Assembly: GCA_003212195.1 (NCBI GenBank)
Contig: QCQM01000002.1
Location: forward strand, 1 to 62,450
DNA: 62,450 nt
Source: Prochlorococcus sp. AG-449-O05
GTDB lineage: Bacteria > Cyanobacteriota > Cyanobacteriia > PCC-6307 > Cyanobiaceae
Direction: 5' to 3'
Notes under the pieces: model-generated
The model's input: only the letters and a program-made list of their open reading frames with translations
Told to the model about the DNA's origin: nothing
The model's database searches: none
Part shown: in pieces, positions 1-11,601 of the stretch
How the letters are laid out: every line of letters starts with the position of its first letter
Position numbering within the stretch: position 1 is the stretch's first letter
Made by a program: the position numbers and the translations under genes

Positions 1-2
1 GT

Positions 3-248
3 CAAATAAGAATTCATACGATTATAAAATTAGCAGTTAATTCAGGGAACGATGATTCAGAAAAGATTTGTAATCTTGCAGGCATTTCTAATCCAAAAAG
101 AATTTTTTTTATTAGAAGAAAAGTCAAAAATGTATCGCAAGAATATTTAATTAATTTAATGAGTAACTTATTAGATATTGAATCATTACTAAAACAAGGT
201 AATAATCCTATAAATGTTTTTACAGAAAAATTAATTAATTTAAGTTAA
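3..248 (+). CDS. holA: DNA polymerase III delta subunit (HolA-like), C-terminal fragment cut by window edge
   Basis: Open frame from base 3 to TAA at 246-248, reading QIRIHTIIKLAVNSGNDDSEKICNLAGISNPKRIFFIRRKVKN...; resembles the C-terminus of cyanobacterial delta subunits. Fragment only. Confidence 0.55.
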   Translation, partial: QIRIHTIIKLAVNSGNDDSEKICNLAGISNPKRIFFIRRKVKNVSQEYLINLMSNLLDIESLLKQGNNPINVFTEKLINLS

Positions 249-287
249 TCAAATTATAAGTTTAAGAATTTACATTATGATTTAAAT

Positions 288-2048
288 ATGGCTTTACTAG
301 TAAAAAAATTTGGCGGTACTTCTGTCGGTGATATTAAAAAAATTAAAAATATTGCAAGTAGCATTTGTCAAAGTAAAGAAGCAGGAAATGAAATTGTCGT
401 AGTTGTCTCTGCAATGGGACAAACTACAGATGATTTAAATTGTTTAGCGGAATCAATTAGTAAAAATCCTAATCGAAGAGAATTGGATATGCTTCTCTCT
501 ACCGGAGAGCAAGTAACCATAGCTCTTCTTTCAATGGCATTAAACGAATACGGAATACCTGCAATTTCAATGACTGGTAGCCAGGTTGGAATTATTACTG
601 AATCAATTCATGGGAAAGCAAGAATTCTGGATATTAAAACAGAAAGAATCCAAAATTATATAAATCAGGGTTTTGTAGTTGTAGTGGCTGGATTTCAAGG
701 AACAACATTAAGCCATACGGGTTCAATGGAAATTACAACTTTGGGTAGAGGTGGTTCAGATACTTCAGCGGTAGCTTTATCAACAGCTTTAGGAGCTGAG
801 ACTTGCGAAATTTATACAGACGTTCCAGGGGTTCTTACTACTGATCCAAGAATTGTTCCTAATGCAAAACTCTTAGATAAAATTAGTTGTGAGGAAATGC
901 TTGAACTCGCAAGTGTCGGTGCTTCAGTTCTGCATCCAAGAGCAGTAGAAATTGCTCGTAATTATGGAATTCAATTGTGTGTCAAATCAAGCCAAAGTAA
1001 CTCAAGCGGGACTCTCCTGGATAGTCAAATCCAACCTATCCCGCTTAAAAGAGGAAGCTTAGAATTAACAAAAACAGTCAATAGTCTTGAGGTATTAGAA
1101 AACCAAGCAGTATTCAGTCTGTCAAATATTCCTGATAGACCTGGGATTGCTGCACAAATATTTGAAAAACTTTCAGAAGCAAGTATTAACGTAGATTTAA
1201 TCATACAAGCGACGAATGATGGAAACAATAACGATATTACATTTACTGTTAGTGAATTAGAGGTTAAAAAAACTGCAGAACAATGTGAACTTTTAACTAG
1301 TCAATTAGGAGGAGAATATAATCTAAAAACAAACATGACTAAATTAAGTATTCAAGGAGCGGGCATTATGGGTAGACCTAGTGTTTCAGCTGATTTATTT
1401 GATACTTTATCTCTAGCAAATATAAACGTCAGGTTAATAGCAACTAGCGAAATTAAAGTCAGCTGCGTAATTGAAATTAATAATATACCAAAAGCTATTA
1501 GATTTGTTGCTGAGAAATTTAAGTTATCCGATACACAAATATTTGTTAATCCAATCAACGAAAAACAAGATCAACCTGAAGTAAGAGGAATTGCATTAGA
1601 TAAAAACCAAGTACAAGTCAGTTTTCGAAAACTGCCTGATCGTCCAGGTGTAGCAGCATCGATATGTTTAGCATTAGCTGAAAATAATTTACTTTTCGAT
1701 ACTATCGTTCAATCTGAAAGAATTTCCTCTTTAAAAACAAAGGATATTAGTCTTACAATGAATAAACAAGATAGAGAAAAAGCTAACTTAGTTTTTGAAG
1801 CCTTAACAAAAAAATTACCCGGATCATACATTGAAGATGGCCCAGCCATAGCCAAAGTAAGTACTGTAGGAGCGGGAATGGCATTTAAAGTTGGAACAGC
1901 TGGAAAAATATTTAGAGCATTGGCTGACAAAAATATCAATATTGAAATGATCGCCACTAGTGAAATTAGGACTTCATGTATTGTCTTAGAAAAAGATTGT
2001 GACAAAGCAGTTAATGCGATTCATAATCATTTCGAATTAGAAAAATAA
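288..2048 (+). CDS. lysC: Aspartate kinase with C-terminal ACT repeats
   Basis: N-terminal VKKFGGTSVGD kinase motif, TTLGRGGSDTSAVALS, then repeated ACT-type segments (ISNIPDRPGIAAQIF, LPDRPGVAASI). Confidence 0.97.
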   Translation: MALLVKKFGGTSVGDIKKIKNIASSICQSKEAGNEIVVVVSAMGQTTDDLNCLAESISKNPNRRELDMLLSTGEQVTIALLSMALNEYGIPAISMTGSQVGIITESIHGKARILDIKTERIQNYINQGFVVVVAGFQGTTLSHTGSMEITTLGRGGSDTSAVALSTALGAETCEIYTDVPGVLTTDPRIVPNAKLLDKISCEEMLELASVGASVLHPRAVEIARNYGIQLCVKSSQSNSSGTLLDSQIQPIPLKRGSLELTKTVNSLEVLENQAVFSLSNIPDRPGIAAQIFEKLSEASINVDLIIQATNDGNNNDITFTVSELEVKKTAEQCELLTSQLGGEYNLKTNMTKLSIQGAGIMGRPSVSADLFDTLSLANINVRLIATSEIKVSCVIEINNIPKAIRFVAEKFKLSDTQIFVNPINEKQDQPEVRGIALDKNQVQVSFRKLPDRPGVAASICLALAENNLLFDTIVQSERISSLKTKDISLTMNKQDREKANLVFEALTKKLPGSYIEDGPAIAKVSTVGAGMAFKVGTAGKIFRALADKNINIEMIATSEIRTSCIVLEKDCDKAVNAIHNHFELEK

Positions 2049-2055
2049 GTTCTTT

Positions 2056-4098
2056 TTAATTGTTTCTTGCCAATTTTTGTCTTAATTTTTTGATTCTATC
2101 CCTTAAATTTGCTGCTTCTTCAAAATTTAACTCTTTTGCAGCATCTTTCATTTTAATTTCTAACTTATCTATTAAGTCCGGCAATTCTTCGAGCAAACAT
2201 TGATTATCACTGGAATTGAGAATTGCGTCAGTTTTGTTGTTAACTATATTTATTAAATCTTTAGATAAACCACCAGCATCTAGTTTTCTGGAAAGTTCTA
2301 GAAAAGATAATATCGAATTTTCTATTTTTTTGCCTGCAGGTTTTGGAGTAATACCATTGACTTGATTATATTTTTTTTGAATAGTTCTTCTTCTTTCAGT
2401 TTCAGATATTGCTTTTTTCATTGAATCTGTGAAGTTATCTGCATAAAGCAAGGCAACACCTTCAACATGTCTTGCAGCCCTTCCTATTGTTTGAATCAAT
2501 GACCTTTCTGCTCTAAGAAAACCTTCTTTATCAGCATCTAAAATGGCGACTAAAGATACTTCAGGAAGATCTAGTCCCTCTCTTAATAGATTAACTCCTA
2601 CTAAAACATCATATTCGCCCATCCTAAGGTCTTGAATAATTTCAATTCTTTCAATTGAATGGATTTCGGAATGTAAATATCTAACTCTTACTTTATTTTC
2701 AGATAAAAAATCAGTTAGATCTTCAGCCATTCTCTTAGTAAGTGTTGTCACTAGCACTCTTTGATTCTTTTCAGCTCTAATTCTTATTTCAGATAAAAGA
2801 TCTTCTATTTGGCCTTCACTAGGTCTTACATCAATTACAGGGTCTAATACCCCAGTTGGTCTTATAACTTGCTCAATAAATTCACCATCACATTGATCTA
2901 ATTCCCATTGACCCGGAGTTGCGCTTATAAACAATGTCTGTTTTGATTTTTCCCAAAACTCTTCACATTTTAAAGGTCTATTATCTGCAGCACTTGGTAA
3001 TCTAAAACCATGATCTATTAAAACTTTTTTTCTAGATTGATCACCGTTGTACATCGCATGAAGTTGAGGACATGTTACATGACTCTCATCAACTACCAAC
3101 AACCAATCTTTGGGAAAGTAATCTATTAAGCATTCTGGCGGTGAACCCTCCTCCCTGCCTGATAAATGACGTGCATAATTCTCAACTCCATTACAATATC
3201 CAACTTCTCTAAGCATTTCTAAATCATATTTTGTGCGTTGTTCTAAACGTTGAGCCTCTAATAATTTTCCTTCATATGTAAATTTATCGAGTTGAGTTTT
3301 TAATTCACTTCTAATTGCACTTATTGCGCTCTCAAGTCTTTCTTTTGGAGTCACAAAATGCTTCGCAGGGTAAACACTCACTTGTTCCAAACTTTCAAGT
3401 ATTTCTCCTGTAGTAGGGTCAACATATCTAATAGCCTCGACTTCATCCCCAAAAAATTCGATTCTTATTAATCTATCTTCATAAGCTGGACCGATTTCTA
3501 AAACATCACCCTTTATTCTGAATCTACCTCTAGTAATTTCAATATCATTTCTAGTATATTGATTTTCAACAAGAGACCTTAAAGAAGAACGTAAATTTAT
3601 TGATTTTCCTACTTCAAATTTAACTGCAGCTTTTAAATACTCACTCGGTATACCAAGACCATAAATACAACTTATTGAAGCTACAACAATTACATCTTTT
3701 CTTTCAAATAATGAGCGTGTTGCAGAATGCCTAAGCATATCTATTTCTTCATTAATTGAAGCAGTTTTAGCTATGTAAGTATCGCTTACAGGTACATAAG
3801 CTTCAGGTTGATAATAATCATAGTAAGAGATGAAGTACTCAACAGCATTTTTTGGAAAAAATTCCCTTAATTCATTACATAGTTGTGCAGCTAAGGTTTT
3901 GTTATGGGCTAATACAAGTGCTGGTCTTCCTGTTTGTTGAATTACATTCGCAATTGTAAATGTTTTACCAGTTCCAGTAGCTCCTAAAAGAGTCTGAAAC
4001 TCTTTACCAGTATTAACGCCTTTAACTAATTTTTTAATAGCTTCTGGTTGATCTCCATTAGGTTCGTAAGGAGCTTGAAGCTTATATTTATTCATCAA
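2056..4098 (-). CDS. uvrB: Excinuclease ABC subunit B
   Basis: Walker [37 protein letters not shown] and C-terminal UVR motif. Confidence 0.98.
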   Translation of the reverse strand: MMNKYKLQAPYEPNGDQPEAIKKLVKGVNTGKEFQTLLGATGTGKTFTIANVIQQTGRPALVLAHNKTLAAQLCNELREFFPKNAVEYFISYYDYYQPEAYVPVSDTYIAKTASINEEIDMLRHSATRSLFERKDVIVVASISCIYGLGIPSEYLKAAVKFEVGKSINLRSSLRSLVENQYTRNDIEITRGRFRIKGDVLEIGPAYEDRLIRIEFFGDEVEAIRYVDPTTGEILESLEQVSVYPAKHFVTPKERLESAISAIRSELKTQLDKFTYEGKLLEAQRLEQRTKYDLEMLREVGYCNGVENYARHLSGREEGSPPECLIDYFPKDWLLVVDESHVTCPQLHAMYNGDQSRKKVLIDHGFRLPSAADNRPLKCEEFWEKSKQTLFISATPGQWELDQCDGEFIEQVIRPTGVLDPVIDVRPSEGQIEDLLSEIRIRAEKNQRVLVTTLTKRMAEDLTDFLSENKVRVRYLHSEIHSIERIEIIQDLRMGEYDVLVGVNLLREGLDLPEVSLVAILDADKEGFLRAERSLIQTIGRAARHVEGVALLYADNFTDSMKKAISETERRRTIQKKYNQVNGITPKPAGKKIENSILSFLELSRKLDAGGLSKDLINIVNNKTDAILNSSDNQCLLEELPDLIDKLEIKMKDAAKELNFEEAANLRDRIKKLRQKLARNN

Positions 4099-4127
4099 GC
4101 TAGTAGTAGCTAAGGGATAAGGCTATA

Positions 4128-4904
4128 CTAAGAAATTTTTTCTCCAATTATTGAATTTTTCAAAGATTCCTTTAATCCTCTAACAACCGCAATCATTGAT
4201 ATTAAATCATCTAATTTATTAACTACAGATCCAACGCCAACTGCTGAGGCGCCAGAAGATATTGCTAGTGGACAAGTAACTTGGCTTAATCCAGAGGCAC
4301 TCATGATAGGTATATTCAGAGATTGTTTCTTAAATTCTTGATGAATAGCATAGGTAGCTGCAAGAGTTGGTACTGATTTTTCAAAAAAGCCTTGAATTCC
4401 AGGAGAGTAAGGAGTAGAACTGGTGCCACCTTCTGTTTGAATAATATCAACACCTTCTTCCACAAGCTTTACAGCAAGATCAACTTGTTTATCAATAGGC
4501 ATAGTATGAGGAACAGTTACTGATAAGGGAAGATTCGGCAATAAATCCCTCGTCTCTTTTGTAATGTTTAGAACTTTTTTATCTGAAAAATTAATGCCTT
4601 TTTCATAAAAAGTATCGTAATTTCCTATCTCAATTAATGAAGCTCCTGCTTTTACAGAATCTTGAAAAGATCGAGGCACTACTGAACTAACACAAACGGG
4701 TAGTGTTGAATTCTTAAGTGCTAAATCAACGAGTTCAGGTTTACAAGCAATATCGACAAGATCTGCACCTCCTAATGAAGCAGCCTCAACAATTGTTTTC
4801 ACAGATTGAGCATCGAAATTATCCAATCCTGAAATAACTTTGAGTAAAGATTTGGTTCTTAACTCTTCTTTAATTTTTTGTGGCAAAAGATTAATCAGAC
4901 TCAT
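4128..4904 (-). CDS. DUF561 / Ycf23-like TIM-barrel protein
   Basis: KVISGLDNFDAQSVKTIVEAASLGGADLVDIACKPELV and IMSASGLSQVTCPLAISSGASAVGVGSVVN, typical of the Ycf23 family. Confidence 0.8.
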   Translation of the reverse strand: MSLINLLPQKIKEELRTKSLLKVISGLDNFDAQSVKTIVEAASLGGADLVDIACKPELVDLALKNSTLPVCVSSVVPRSFQDSVKAGASLIEIGNYDTFYEKGINFSDKKVLNITKETRDLLPNLPLSVTVPHTMPIDKQVDLAVKLVEEGVDIIQTEGGTSSTPYSPGIQGFFEKSVPTLAATYAIHQEFKKQSLNIPIMSASGLSQVTCPLAISSGASAVGVGSVVNKLDDLISMIAVVRGLKESLKNSIIGEKIS

Positions 4905-4989
4905 TTACTTAATGAATTTATTACCCGATTGTGACATTGTTTTAGTAAAACAGTGCATTTTTTAAAAAATATTATCTGAGCAACACAAA

Positions 4990-6000
4990 ATGTCTGATAA
5001 AAAATTAACTCAGAAAAATTGGTCATCATGGCATCACCAGCTACATAAGGAAATTCTTACCAAAAAAATATTAATTCCCAAGGGATCGAATATTTTAATT
5101 AGTGTTTCCGGGGGACAAGACTCAATGGCCTTATTAACCCTAATTTATGACCTAAAAAAACTTCATAATTGGTCTATTAGTGTTTGGCATGGTGATCATC
5201 AGTGGCATGAAAAATCCTCAATATATGCTCTTGAATTAAAAAGTTATTGCGAAGATAAAAATATTTCATTCTCTTTTGATCAAGCAAAAAAAGAAAATAT
5301 TTCTTCAGAAGAAAAAGCACGAGAATGGAGATATAAAAAATTATGTGAAAGAGCCAAAACTTTATTGAATAAAAACCAGCAAAAACAAAATATTTATTTG
5401 TTAACTGGTCACACGAGTAGTGATAACGCAGAAACATTTATCCTCAATTTATCTAGAGGAAGCAATTTTGCCGGGCTGAGTAATATTGAGAGCAAAAGAG
5501 TAATAGAAAATCAAATTTTTTTAATAAGGCCAATATTAATTTTCAGTAGAGAAGATACAAAAAAATTTTGTGATCATATGAAAATACCAGTCTGGGAAGA
5601 TCCCACAAATTCAGACCTTAAAATAAAAAGAAATTTAGTGAGAAAAAAAATTATTCCCGCCTTGGAGTTTATCAATCCTGGTTGTTCTGAAAGGATAAAT
5701 AATTTTTCCCAAAAAATGAGCAACTACAATAAAGAACGAAATGATCTTAGTGAACTAGCATACTTATATTGTAAAGATAAAAAAGGTATAAATAGGAATC
5801 TATTAAATAATATGTGTATTGAAGCGAGGTGCACAATCTTAAATAGATTTTTAAGAGAAATATCTAGAAAGCAATGTAGCTCTAAAAATCTGACAAAATT
5901 AGCAATTTCAATTTATGAAAAAAATAAAGGTCAAATTAACTTGCAAGAGTTTTTAAAAATTGTTTGGAATAAAAACTATATAAATTTTGAAAAAAGTTAA
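4990..6000 (+). CDS. tilS: tRNA(Ile)-lysidine synthase
   Basis: PP-loop ISVSGGQDSMALL; GHTSSDNAETFILNLSRGS; RNLVRKKIIPALE. Confidence 0.93.
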   Translation: MSDKKLTQKNWSSWHHQLHKEILTKKILIPKGSNILISVSGGQDSMALLTLIYDLKKLHNWSISVWHGDHQWHEKSSIYALELKSYCEDKNISFSFDQAKKENISSEEKAREWRYKKLCERAKTLLNKNQQKQNIYLLTGHTSSDNAETFILNLSRGSNFAGLSNIESKRVIENQIFLIRPILIFSREDTKKFCDHMKIPVWEDPTNSDLKIKRNLVRKKIIPALEFINPGCSERINNFSQKMSNYNKERNDLSELAYLYCKDKKGINRNLLNNMCIEARCTILNRFLREISRKQCSSKNLTKLAISIYEKNKGQINLQEFLKIVWNKNYINFEKS

Positions 6001-7982
6001 GGTGTGACAGCAGATCTTCTTCTTCTTGTTCTACCTTCAAATGAATCTTCGGAAACAGTCTCAGCTGATGGATTCTGAGAAACTTTTGGACTTTTTTGAG
6101 TAATTTGATGATTATTTGAACTATTGGGATGATTATTGTTTGATTTCTTATGGAAATTATTATTATTTCTATTTCTATTGGAAAAATTTTGCTCTTCGGT
6201 AATCTTTGGAATATAAGCACGAGTTCCACTTGGAGCAGGTTGAACTAAACACAAAATAAGTGGTTCAACTTGTAATTCTCTTCTCATTCTTCTCGATAAA
6301 CCATTTTCAATTTCTCTTTGCACTCCAATCCAATCTACTTCAAAATTATTCGGACCAGTTTGTCTGGATAATTGTTTCCATCTATTTTCTATTACCCAAC
6401 TTATTTCTCGTTCTGTCCACATAGACATCTTTCTTGGTTCTGCAGTAGTAACAACTCCTCTTAAATTAACTCTGGGAGGCGCAACCATTTTCCCATCTGT
6501 ACTAATAGGAGCTAAAACAGTTACTACACCATCACCAGCTAATTGCTGCCTTTCTTTTAACACTCGAGCATCTACTATCCCATTTCGTGAGTTATCTAGC
6601 AGTTCAACACCAGCTTTTACAGGATCACCTTTTTGAATAGAATTAGGTGTTAACTCAACTACATCTCCATTTTCAATAATTAAAATATTGTCCTTAGGAA
6701 CCCCCATAGTTTGTGCACTCTTGCCATGACAAACAAGCATTCTATGTTCTCCATGAACAGGAACAAAAAACTTAGGTTTAGCGAGTGCCAACATTAACTT
6801 TTGATCTTCTTGAAAACCATGACCAGAAACATGAATATTCTCACCCTTTCCATAAACAACCTTTGCTCCGAGTTTCATTAATCTATCAATTGTATTAACA
6901 ACAGAAATAGTATTGCCAGGAATTGGACTGGCTGAAAATATCACAGTATCAGTAGTCTTAAGACGAACATGCTGATGTTCACCACGAGATATTCTGCTTA
7001 ACGCTGCTAGGGGTTCTCCCTGACTTCCAGTCATTAATAATAAGGTCTCTCTATCTGGCAAATCTCTAATTTGTTTTATGGGAACAAACAAATCATCTGG
7101 GCATTTCATATAACCAATATCTCTAGCCTTAGCAATAACATTTATCATCGATCTACCTAACAAACCTACCTTCCTTCCATGTTTCATGGCCAACTCTAAG
7201 ATCATTGTCACTCTATGAACAGAACTAGCAAAAGTGGTGAGGATAACGCGCTCTTTTGCCTCGGCAATGTGTTTTTCTAAAGAGGGATAGATAGTCTTCT
7301 CAGAGGGACAAAAACCTGGAACTTCGGCATTAGTAGAATCACTGAACATGCATAAAACGCCCTTCTCTCCATAATGCACCATTCTTTCTATATCAAATTG
7401 CTCACCATCTACTGGCATGTGATCAAACTTAAAATCTCCCGTGAAAATAATTGTGCCAACAGGTGTTGTAACTGCTAAAGAAAAACTATCGCAAATAGAA
7501 TGGGTATTTCGAATAAATTCAACAGAAAAATGTTGTCCAACTTTTACAACATCTCTTGGATTTACAGTCTGTATAGTTGTTCTATCAGATACCCCTGCTT
7601 CCTCCATTTTTCCTCTAAGCATTGACATTGCTAGTCTTGGGCCATAAATAATCGGAATATTAAAATGCTTTAGATGATGAGAGATGCCTCCAATATGATC
7701 TTCATGACCGTGAGTGACAATCATTCCTTTTATTCTTCTTTGATTTTCTTTTAAAAAAGTTGTATCTGGCATAACAACGTTTACGCCATGCATACCATCA
7801 GATGGGAAAGCTAAGCCAGCATCAACAAGCATCAATTCATCACCATATTCAAAAACACAAGTATTTTTGCCTATTTCATGTAGTCCTCCAAGAGGTATTA
7901 CTCGTAGAGCTGACGTATTACCTTTAGATCTAGATGAATCATTAGTAGATCTATTTACAGCTGAATTTGTACTTGATTGCAT
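5997..7982 (-). CDS. rnj: Ribonuclease J (beta-CASP metallo-beta-lactamase)
   Basis: THGHEDHIGG, beta-CASP motifs, VPVHGEHRML; low-complexity tail ending RTRRRRSAVTP. Confidence 0.95.
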   Translation of the reverse strand: MQSSTNSAVNRSTNDSSRSKGNTSALRVIPLGGLHEIGKNTCVFEYGDELMLVDAGLAFPSDGMHGVNVVMPDTTFLKENQRRIKGMIVTHGHEDHIGGISHHLKHFNIPIIYGPRLAMSMLRGKMEEAGVSDRTTIQTVNPRDVVKVGQHFSVEFIRNTHSICDSFSLAVTTPVGTIIFTGDFKFDHMPVDGEQFDIERMVHYGEKGVLCMFSDSTNAEVPGFCPSEKTIYPSLEKHIAEAKERVILTTFASSVHRVTMILELAMKHGRKVGLLGRSMINVIAKARDIGYMKCPDDLFVPIKQIRDLPDRETLLLMTGSQGEPLAALSRISRGEHQHVRLKTTDTVIFSASPIPGNTISVVNTIDRLMKLGAKVVYGKGENIHVSGHGFQEDQKLMLALAKPKFFVPVHGEHRMLVCHGKSAQTMGVPKDNILIIENGDVVELTPNSIQKGDPVKAGVELLDNSRNGIVDARVLKERQQLAGDGVVTVLAPISTDGKMVAPPRVNLRGVVTTAEPRKMSMWTEREISWVIENRWKQLSRQTGPNNFEVDWIGVQREIENGLSRRMRRELQVEPLILCLVQPAPSGTRAYIPKITEEQNFSNRNRNNNNFHKKSNNNHPNSSNNHQITQKSPKVSQNPSAETVSEDSFEGRTRRRRSAVTP

Positions 7983-8062
7983 AATTTTGAAATTTATGAA
8001 GGCCTGCTTGTAATCAAATAAGGTTTATTTAAATTTAATTATCAAGTTGAATTTAATCCCTA

Positions 8063-8965
8063 TTATAGGGATTTCAGGATAAAAGATAGTTGCTTTTTCA
8101 TGTCGTTGGTCAAAGGTGACAAAGGACTTCTAGGATTACCTACATTCCATCCTGATAGTTCCAAAGCAGCCTTAATTGGGATTGGATTAGTAGTCATAAA
8201 GAGTGCTTTGAAAAGAGGTTGAAGTTTTTCATGAATAGAAAGAGCTTTTGAAAACTCTCCACTTTGAAAAGAAAGAATCATCTCTTTCAATTGCAAGCCA
8301 ACCAAATGACTTGCAACACTTACTACTCCTACAGCCCCTACAGATAACATTGGAAGCAACAATGAATCATCGCCACTATATACAGAGAGTTCGGAGCCGC
8401 AAATAGCTCTTAGTTCTGTTACTTCTTCTATTCTACCGCTTGCAGCTTTAATACTGAGAATATTTGAAAAATCCATAAGTTTCTTCACAGTATCAGGTAA
8501 TAAATTGCACCCTGTCCTTCCAGGAATGTTGTAGAGCATTAGAGGCAAATCCTTTGCAGAATTAGCAATAGAACTGAAATGTTTATAAAGACCTTCTTGA
8601 GGTGGTTTATTGTAATAAGGAACAACTACCAGAGCACCATCAGCACCAGAATCATAGGCTTTTTTTGTAGCTTCCACAGCCTCGCTTGTACAGTTACTAC
8701 CAGTGCCAACTATTACTTTACAGCTTGAATCCAAAGATCCTTTTACTGCAATAAATAAATCATGCTGTTCCGCCCATGAAAGAGTCGGAGATTCTCCAGT
8801 AGTACCACACAAAACAATTCCATCGGAACCGTTCTCAAAAAGATGATTTGAGAGTTTTATAGCCAGTTCATAATCTACAGCTCCATTTTCAGTGAATGGA
8901 GTAACCATTGCAGTCAATATTCTTCCAAATAGTGGATTATTACACTCAGTTTTGTCTTTAATCAT
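8063..8965 (-). CDS. dapA: 4-hydroxy-tetrahydrodipicolinate synthase
   Basis: [32 protein letters not shown]. Confidence 0.97.
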   Translation of the reverse strand: MIKDKTECNNPLFGRILTAMVTPFTENGAVDYELAIKLSNHLFENGSDGIVLCGTTGESPTLSWAEQHDLFIAVKGSLDSSCKVIVGTGSNCTSEAVEATKKAYDSGADGALVVVPYYNKPPQEGLYKHFSSIANSAKDLPLMLYNIPGRTGCNLLPDTVKKLMDFSNILSIKAASGRIEEVTELRAICGSELSVYSGDDSLLLPMLSVGAVGVVSVASHLVGLQLKEMILSFQSGEFSKALSIHEKLQPLFKALFMTTNPIPIKAALELSGWNVGNPRSPLSPLTNDMKKQLSFILKSL

Positions 8966-9993
8966 TTTTTTGGAATTAATAACTCAGCTATTTGAACAGC
9001 ATTAAGAGCTGCTCCTTTCCTTATTTGATCTCCACATAACCATAATTCTAATCCATTAGGCTGACTTATATCAGTTCTAACCCTGCCAACAGCAACATTA
9101 TCCCTTCCCATAACGTCATTTGGCATGGGAAATCTATTATTTTTGTAATCCTCAATAATTTCAATTCCAGGAGATTTTTTTAATTTTTCAAGAGCATCTT
9201 TAGGGTCAACTACGCCGGTAAATTCAATATTGATCGATTCAGAATGTGCTCGTAGTACTGGTACTCGAACACATGTAGCAGAGAGCTTCAAATCAGCAAT
9301 ATTTAATATTTTCCTAGTCTCATTAACCATTTTCATCTCTTCTTCGCAATAATTATTTGAAAGCATGGGTGAATTATGTAAAAACAAATTAAAGGCCAGT
9401 GAGTATGGTAAAACTTCACTTTTTTGAGGATTACCTTGAAGATATTGTTCAGTTAAAAGTTTTAGTTCCTCCATCGCCAACTGGCCTGCACCACTTACTG
9501 ATTGATATGTTGAGACAACAACTCTATGAATAGTCGAAAGTTTATTTAACGGAGCTAAAACTAATGTCAACAAAATGGTAGTGCAATTTGGATTTGCTAT
9601 TACACCATTATGATTGAGGACATCCTCAGCATTAACTTCAGGTACTATAAGTGGGACATTATTATCTAATCTAAAAGCACTTGAATTATCTATCAAAATA
9701 GCATTTTGTTCCATAATTGTAGACAACCATTTTTTTGAAATACTTCCACCGGCTGAAGCTAAAACTAAATCAAGATTCAGAAATTCTTCCTTAGTTGTTT
9801 TTTTTGTAACTAATTCTTCACCATTCCAAATAATTTTTTTTCCTTCTGAACGCTCTGATGAAAGCAGGACCAATTCTGATATTGGGAAATCACGTTGTTC
9901 AAGAATTTTGAGTAATTCAGATCCAACAGCACCTGAAGATCCTAAAACAGCAACTTTTAGTGGCCTATCAGGCAAAAACGGAGATTTTCTCAC
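8962..9993 (-). CDS. asd: Aspartate-semialdehyde dehydrogenase
   Basis: [36 protein letters not shown]; 4-bp overlap with dapA. Confidence 0.97.
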   Translation of the reverse strand: MRKSPFLPDRPLKVAVLGSSGAVGSELLKILEQRDFPISELVLLSSERSEGKKIIWNGEELVTKKTTKEEFLNLDLVLASAGGSISKKWLSTIMEQNAILIDNSSAFRLDNNVPLIVPEVNAEDVLNHNGVIANPNCTTILLTLVLAPLNKLSTIHRVVVSTYQSVSGAGQLAMEELKLLTEQYLQGNPQKSEVLPYSLAFNLFLHNSPMLSNNYCEEEMKMVNETRKILNIADLKLSATCVRVPVLRAHSESINIEFTGVVDPKDALEKLKKSPGIEIIEDYKNNRFPMPNDVMGRDNVAVGRVRTDISQPNGLELWLCGDQIRKGAALNAVQIAELLIPKK

Positions 9994-10114
9994 ACTTTAA
10001 AATGATTTTTATAAATAGATTGACTATTTTTTTTACTTTATCAAAAAAATAACTTTCAAGGAAATCACATAATGTGAAATAATTAAGATTCGGCTTTTAG
10101 TAATAAATAAAAAA

Positions 10115-11536
10115 ATGGCAAAAGAAGCATTAATAGTCAAAACAACTCCTCTGCCTCAAAGTAGAATCTCATTTGAATTAGAAATACCATCTGAAACATG
10201 CAAAACGTGCGTAAATGAGACAATCAGTTCTATCAGTCGTTCGGCTAAAATTCCAGGATTTAGACTTGGTAAAATTCCTAAACAAGTCTTAATCCAAAGA
10301 ATTGGCATCGCACAATTACATGCTTCTGCTCTAGAAAAAATTATTGATAAATCATGGCAAGAAGCGCTAAAAATAAAATCTATAGAGCCGCTAAGTGAGC
10401 CAGAATTGGTAGATGGATTTGAATCTTTACTTGCAAAGTTTAGTCCTGAAAAATCACTTAAAGTTACTCTTCAAACTGATGTTGCCCCAGAATTAAAACT
10501 TAAAAAATCCAAAGGACTAATTATTGAAATCTCAAAAACAAAATTTGATCCAAAGTCAATAGATGAAGCACTAGAAAAATCTAGAAGTCAGTTTGCAAAT
10601 ATTGTTCCAGTAACCAATAGAGCTGCGAAATTAGGAGATATTGCTGTAGTTAGTTTCAAAGGAAAATATAAAGATTCTGGTAAAGAGATTGATGGTGGAG
10701 CAAGTGAGTCAATGGATCTTGAGTTAGAAAAGAACAAAATGATTCCCGGTTTCGTTGAAGGAATCGTAAAGATGAAAATTGGCGATACTAAAACACTTAA
10801 CCTTAGATTCCCTGAAGATTATTCACATGAGGATTCAAGAGGAAAAGAGGCAATCTTTGAAGTAAACCTTAAGGATCTTAAGGAAAAAGAATTACCTGAA
10901 CTTAATGACGATTTTGCAAAACAGTCTGGCAACAAAGAATCATTAAAAGAGTTAAAGAAAGATATTGAAAAGCAACTTAGAGATAATTTTGAAAAAACTC
11001 AAAAAGACATCAAAGTTGAAGCTTTACTAGATGCCTTAACAAAGGAATTGGTTGCTGAAATTCCAAAATCTATGATTGATATTGAAGTGAGGAATAATAT
11101 TGAACAAACCGCTCAAAGATTTGCTCAACAAGGTCTTGATGTTAAATCTACTTTCACTCCGGAATTAGTTAAGTCATTAGCAGAGTCCACAAGGCCTCAG
11201 GCTGAAAAAAATGTTCAAAGAAATCTAGCTCTAAAAGCATTAGCTGAAAGAGAAAACATAAAAGTTGCGAAAGATGAAATTGATTTAAAAATGAAAGATT
11301 ATGAAGATGCAATCTCTCAATCTTCAAAACAAATAGATGTTAAAAAATTAACAGAAGTGATAAGTAACGATTTACTAAAAGAAAAATTAATAATTTGGCT
11401 TGAAGAAAATTCTGAAATAAAAGAAAAAACTACAAAAACTTCTAAAGCCACCAAAACCTCCAAAACCACAAAAGCCACAAAAACTGCAAAAACAATAAAA
11501 ACAACAAAAACTCAAAATAAAAAAGAAAAAAAATAA
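10115..11536 (+). CDS. tig: Trigger factor (peptidyl-prolyl isomerase/chaperone)
   Basis: Ribosome-binding GFRLGKIPKQVL; FKBP domain GDIAVVSFKGKYKDSGKEIDGG; Lys/Thr repeat C-terminus. Confidence 0.97.
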   Translation: MAKEALIVKTTPLPQSRISFELEIPSETCKTCVNETISSISRSAKIPGFRLGKIPKQVLIQRIGIAQLHASALEKIIDKSWQEALKIKSIEPLSEPELVDGFESLLAKFSPEKSLKVTLQTDVAPELKLKKSKGLIIEISKTKFDPKSIDEALEKSRSQFANIVPVTNRAAKLGDIAVVSFKGKYKDSGKEIDGGASESMDLELEKNKMIPGFVEGIVKMKIGDTKTLNLRFPEDYSHEDSRGKEAIFEVNLKDLKEKELPELNDDFAKQSGNKESLKELKKDIEKQLRDNFEKTQKDIKVEALLDALTKELVAEIPKSMIDIEVRNNIEQTAQRFAQQGLDVKSTFTPELVKSLAESTRPQAEKNVQRNLALKALAERENIKVAKDEIDLKMKDYEDAISQSSKQIDVKKLTEVISNDLLKEKLIIWLEENSEIKEKTTKTSKATKTSKTTKATKTAKTIKTTKTQNKKEKK

Positions 11537-11601
11537 TTTATGAAATTTCCTACTAATTAAACAAAAAACCCTTAAATTATTTATAAGACGAAAACAAATT
11601 T

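Noticed and set aside
5177-6229. Minus ORFs inside tilS and at the rnj 3' end (5177-5437, 5936-6229)
   Set aside because: Low-complexity out-of-frame readings of well-identified genes.
11430-11530. CRISPR-like short repeats in the tig 3' end
   Set aside because: They are codon-level repeats within the coding frame, without constant repeats and unique spacers.
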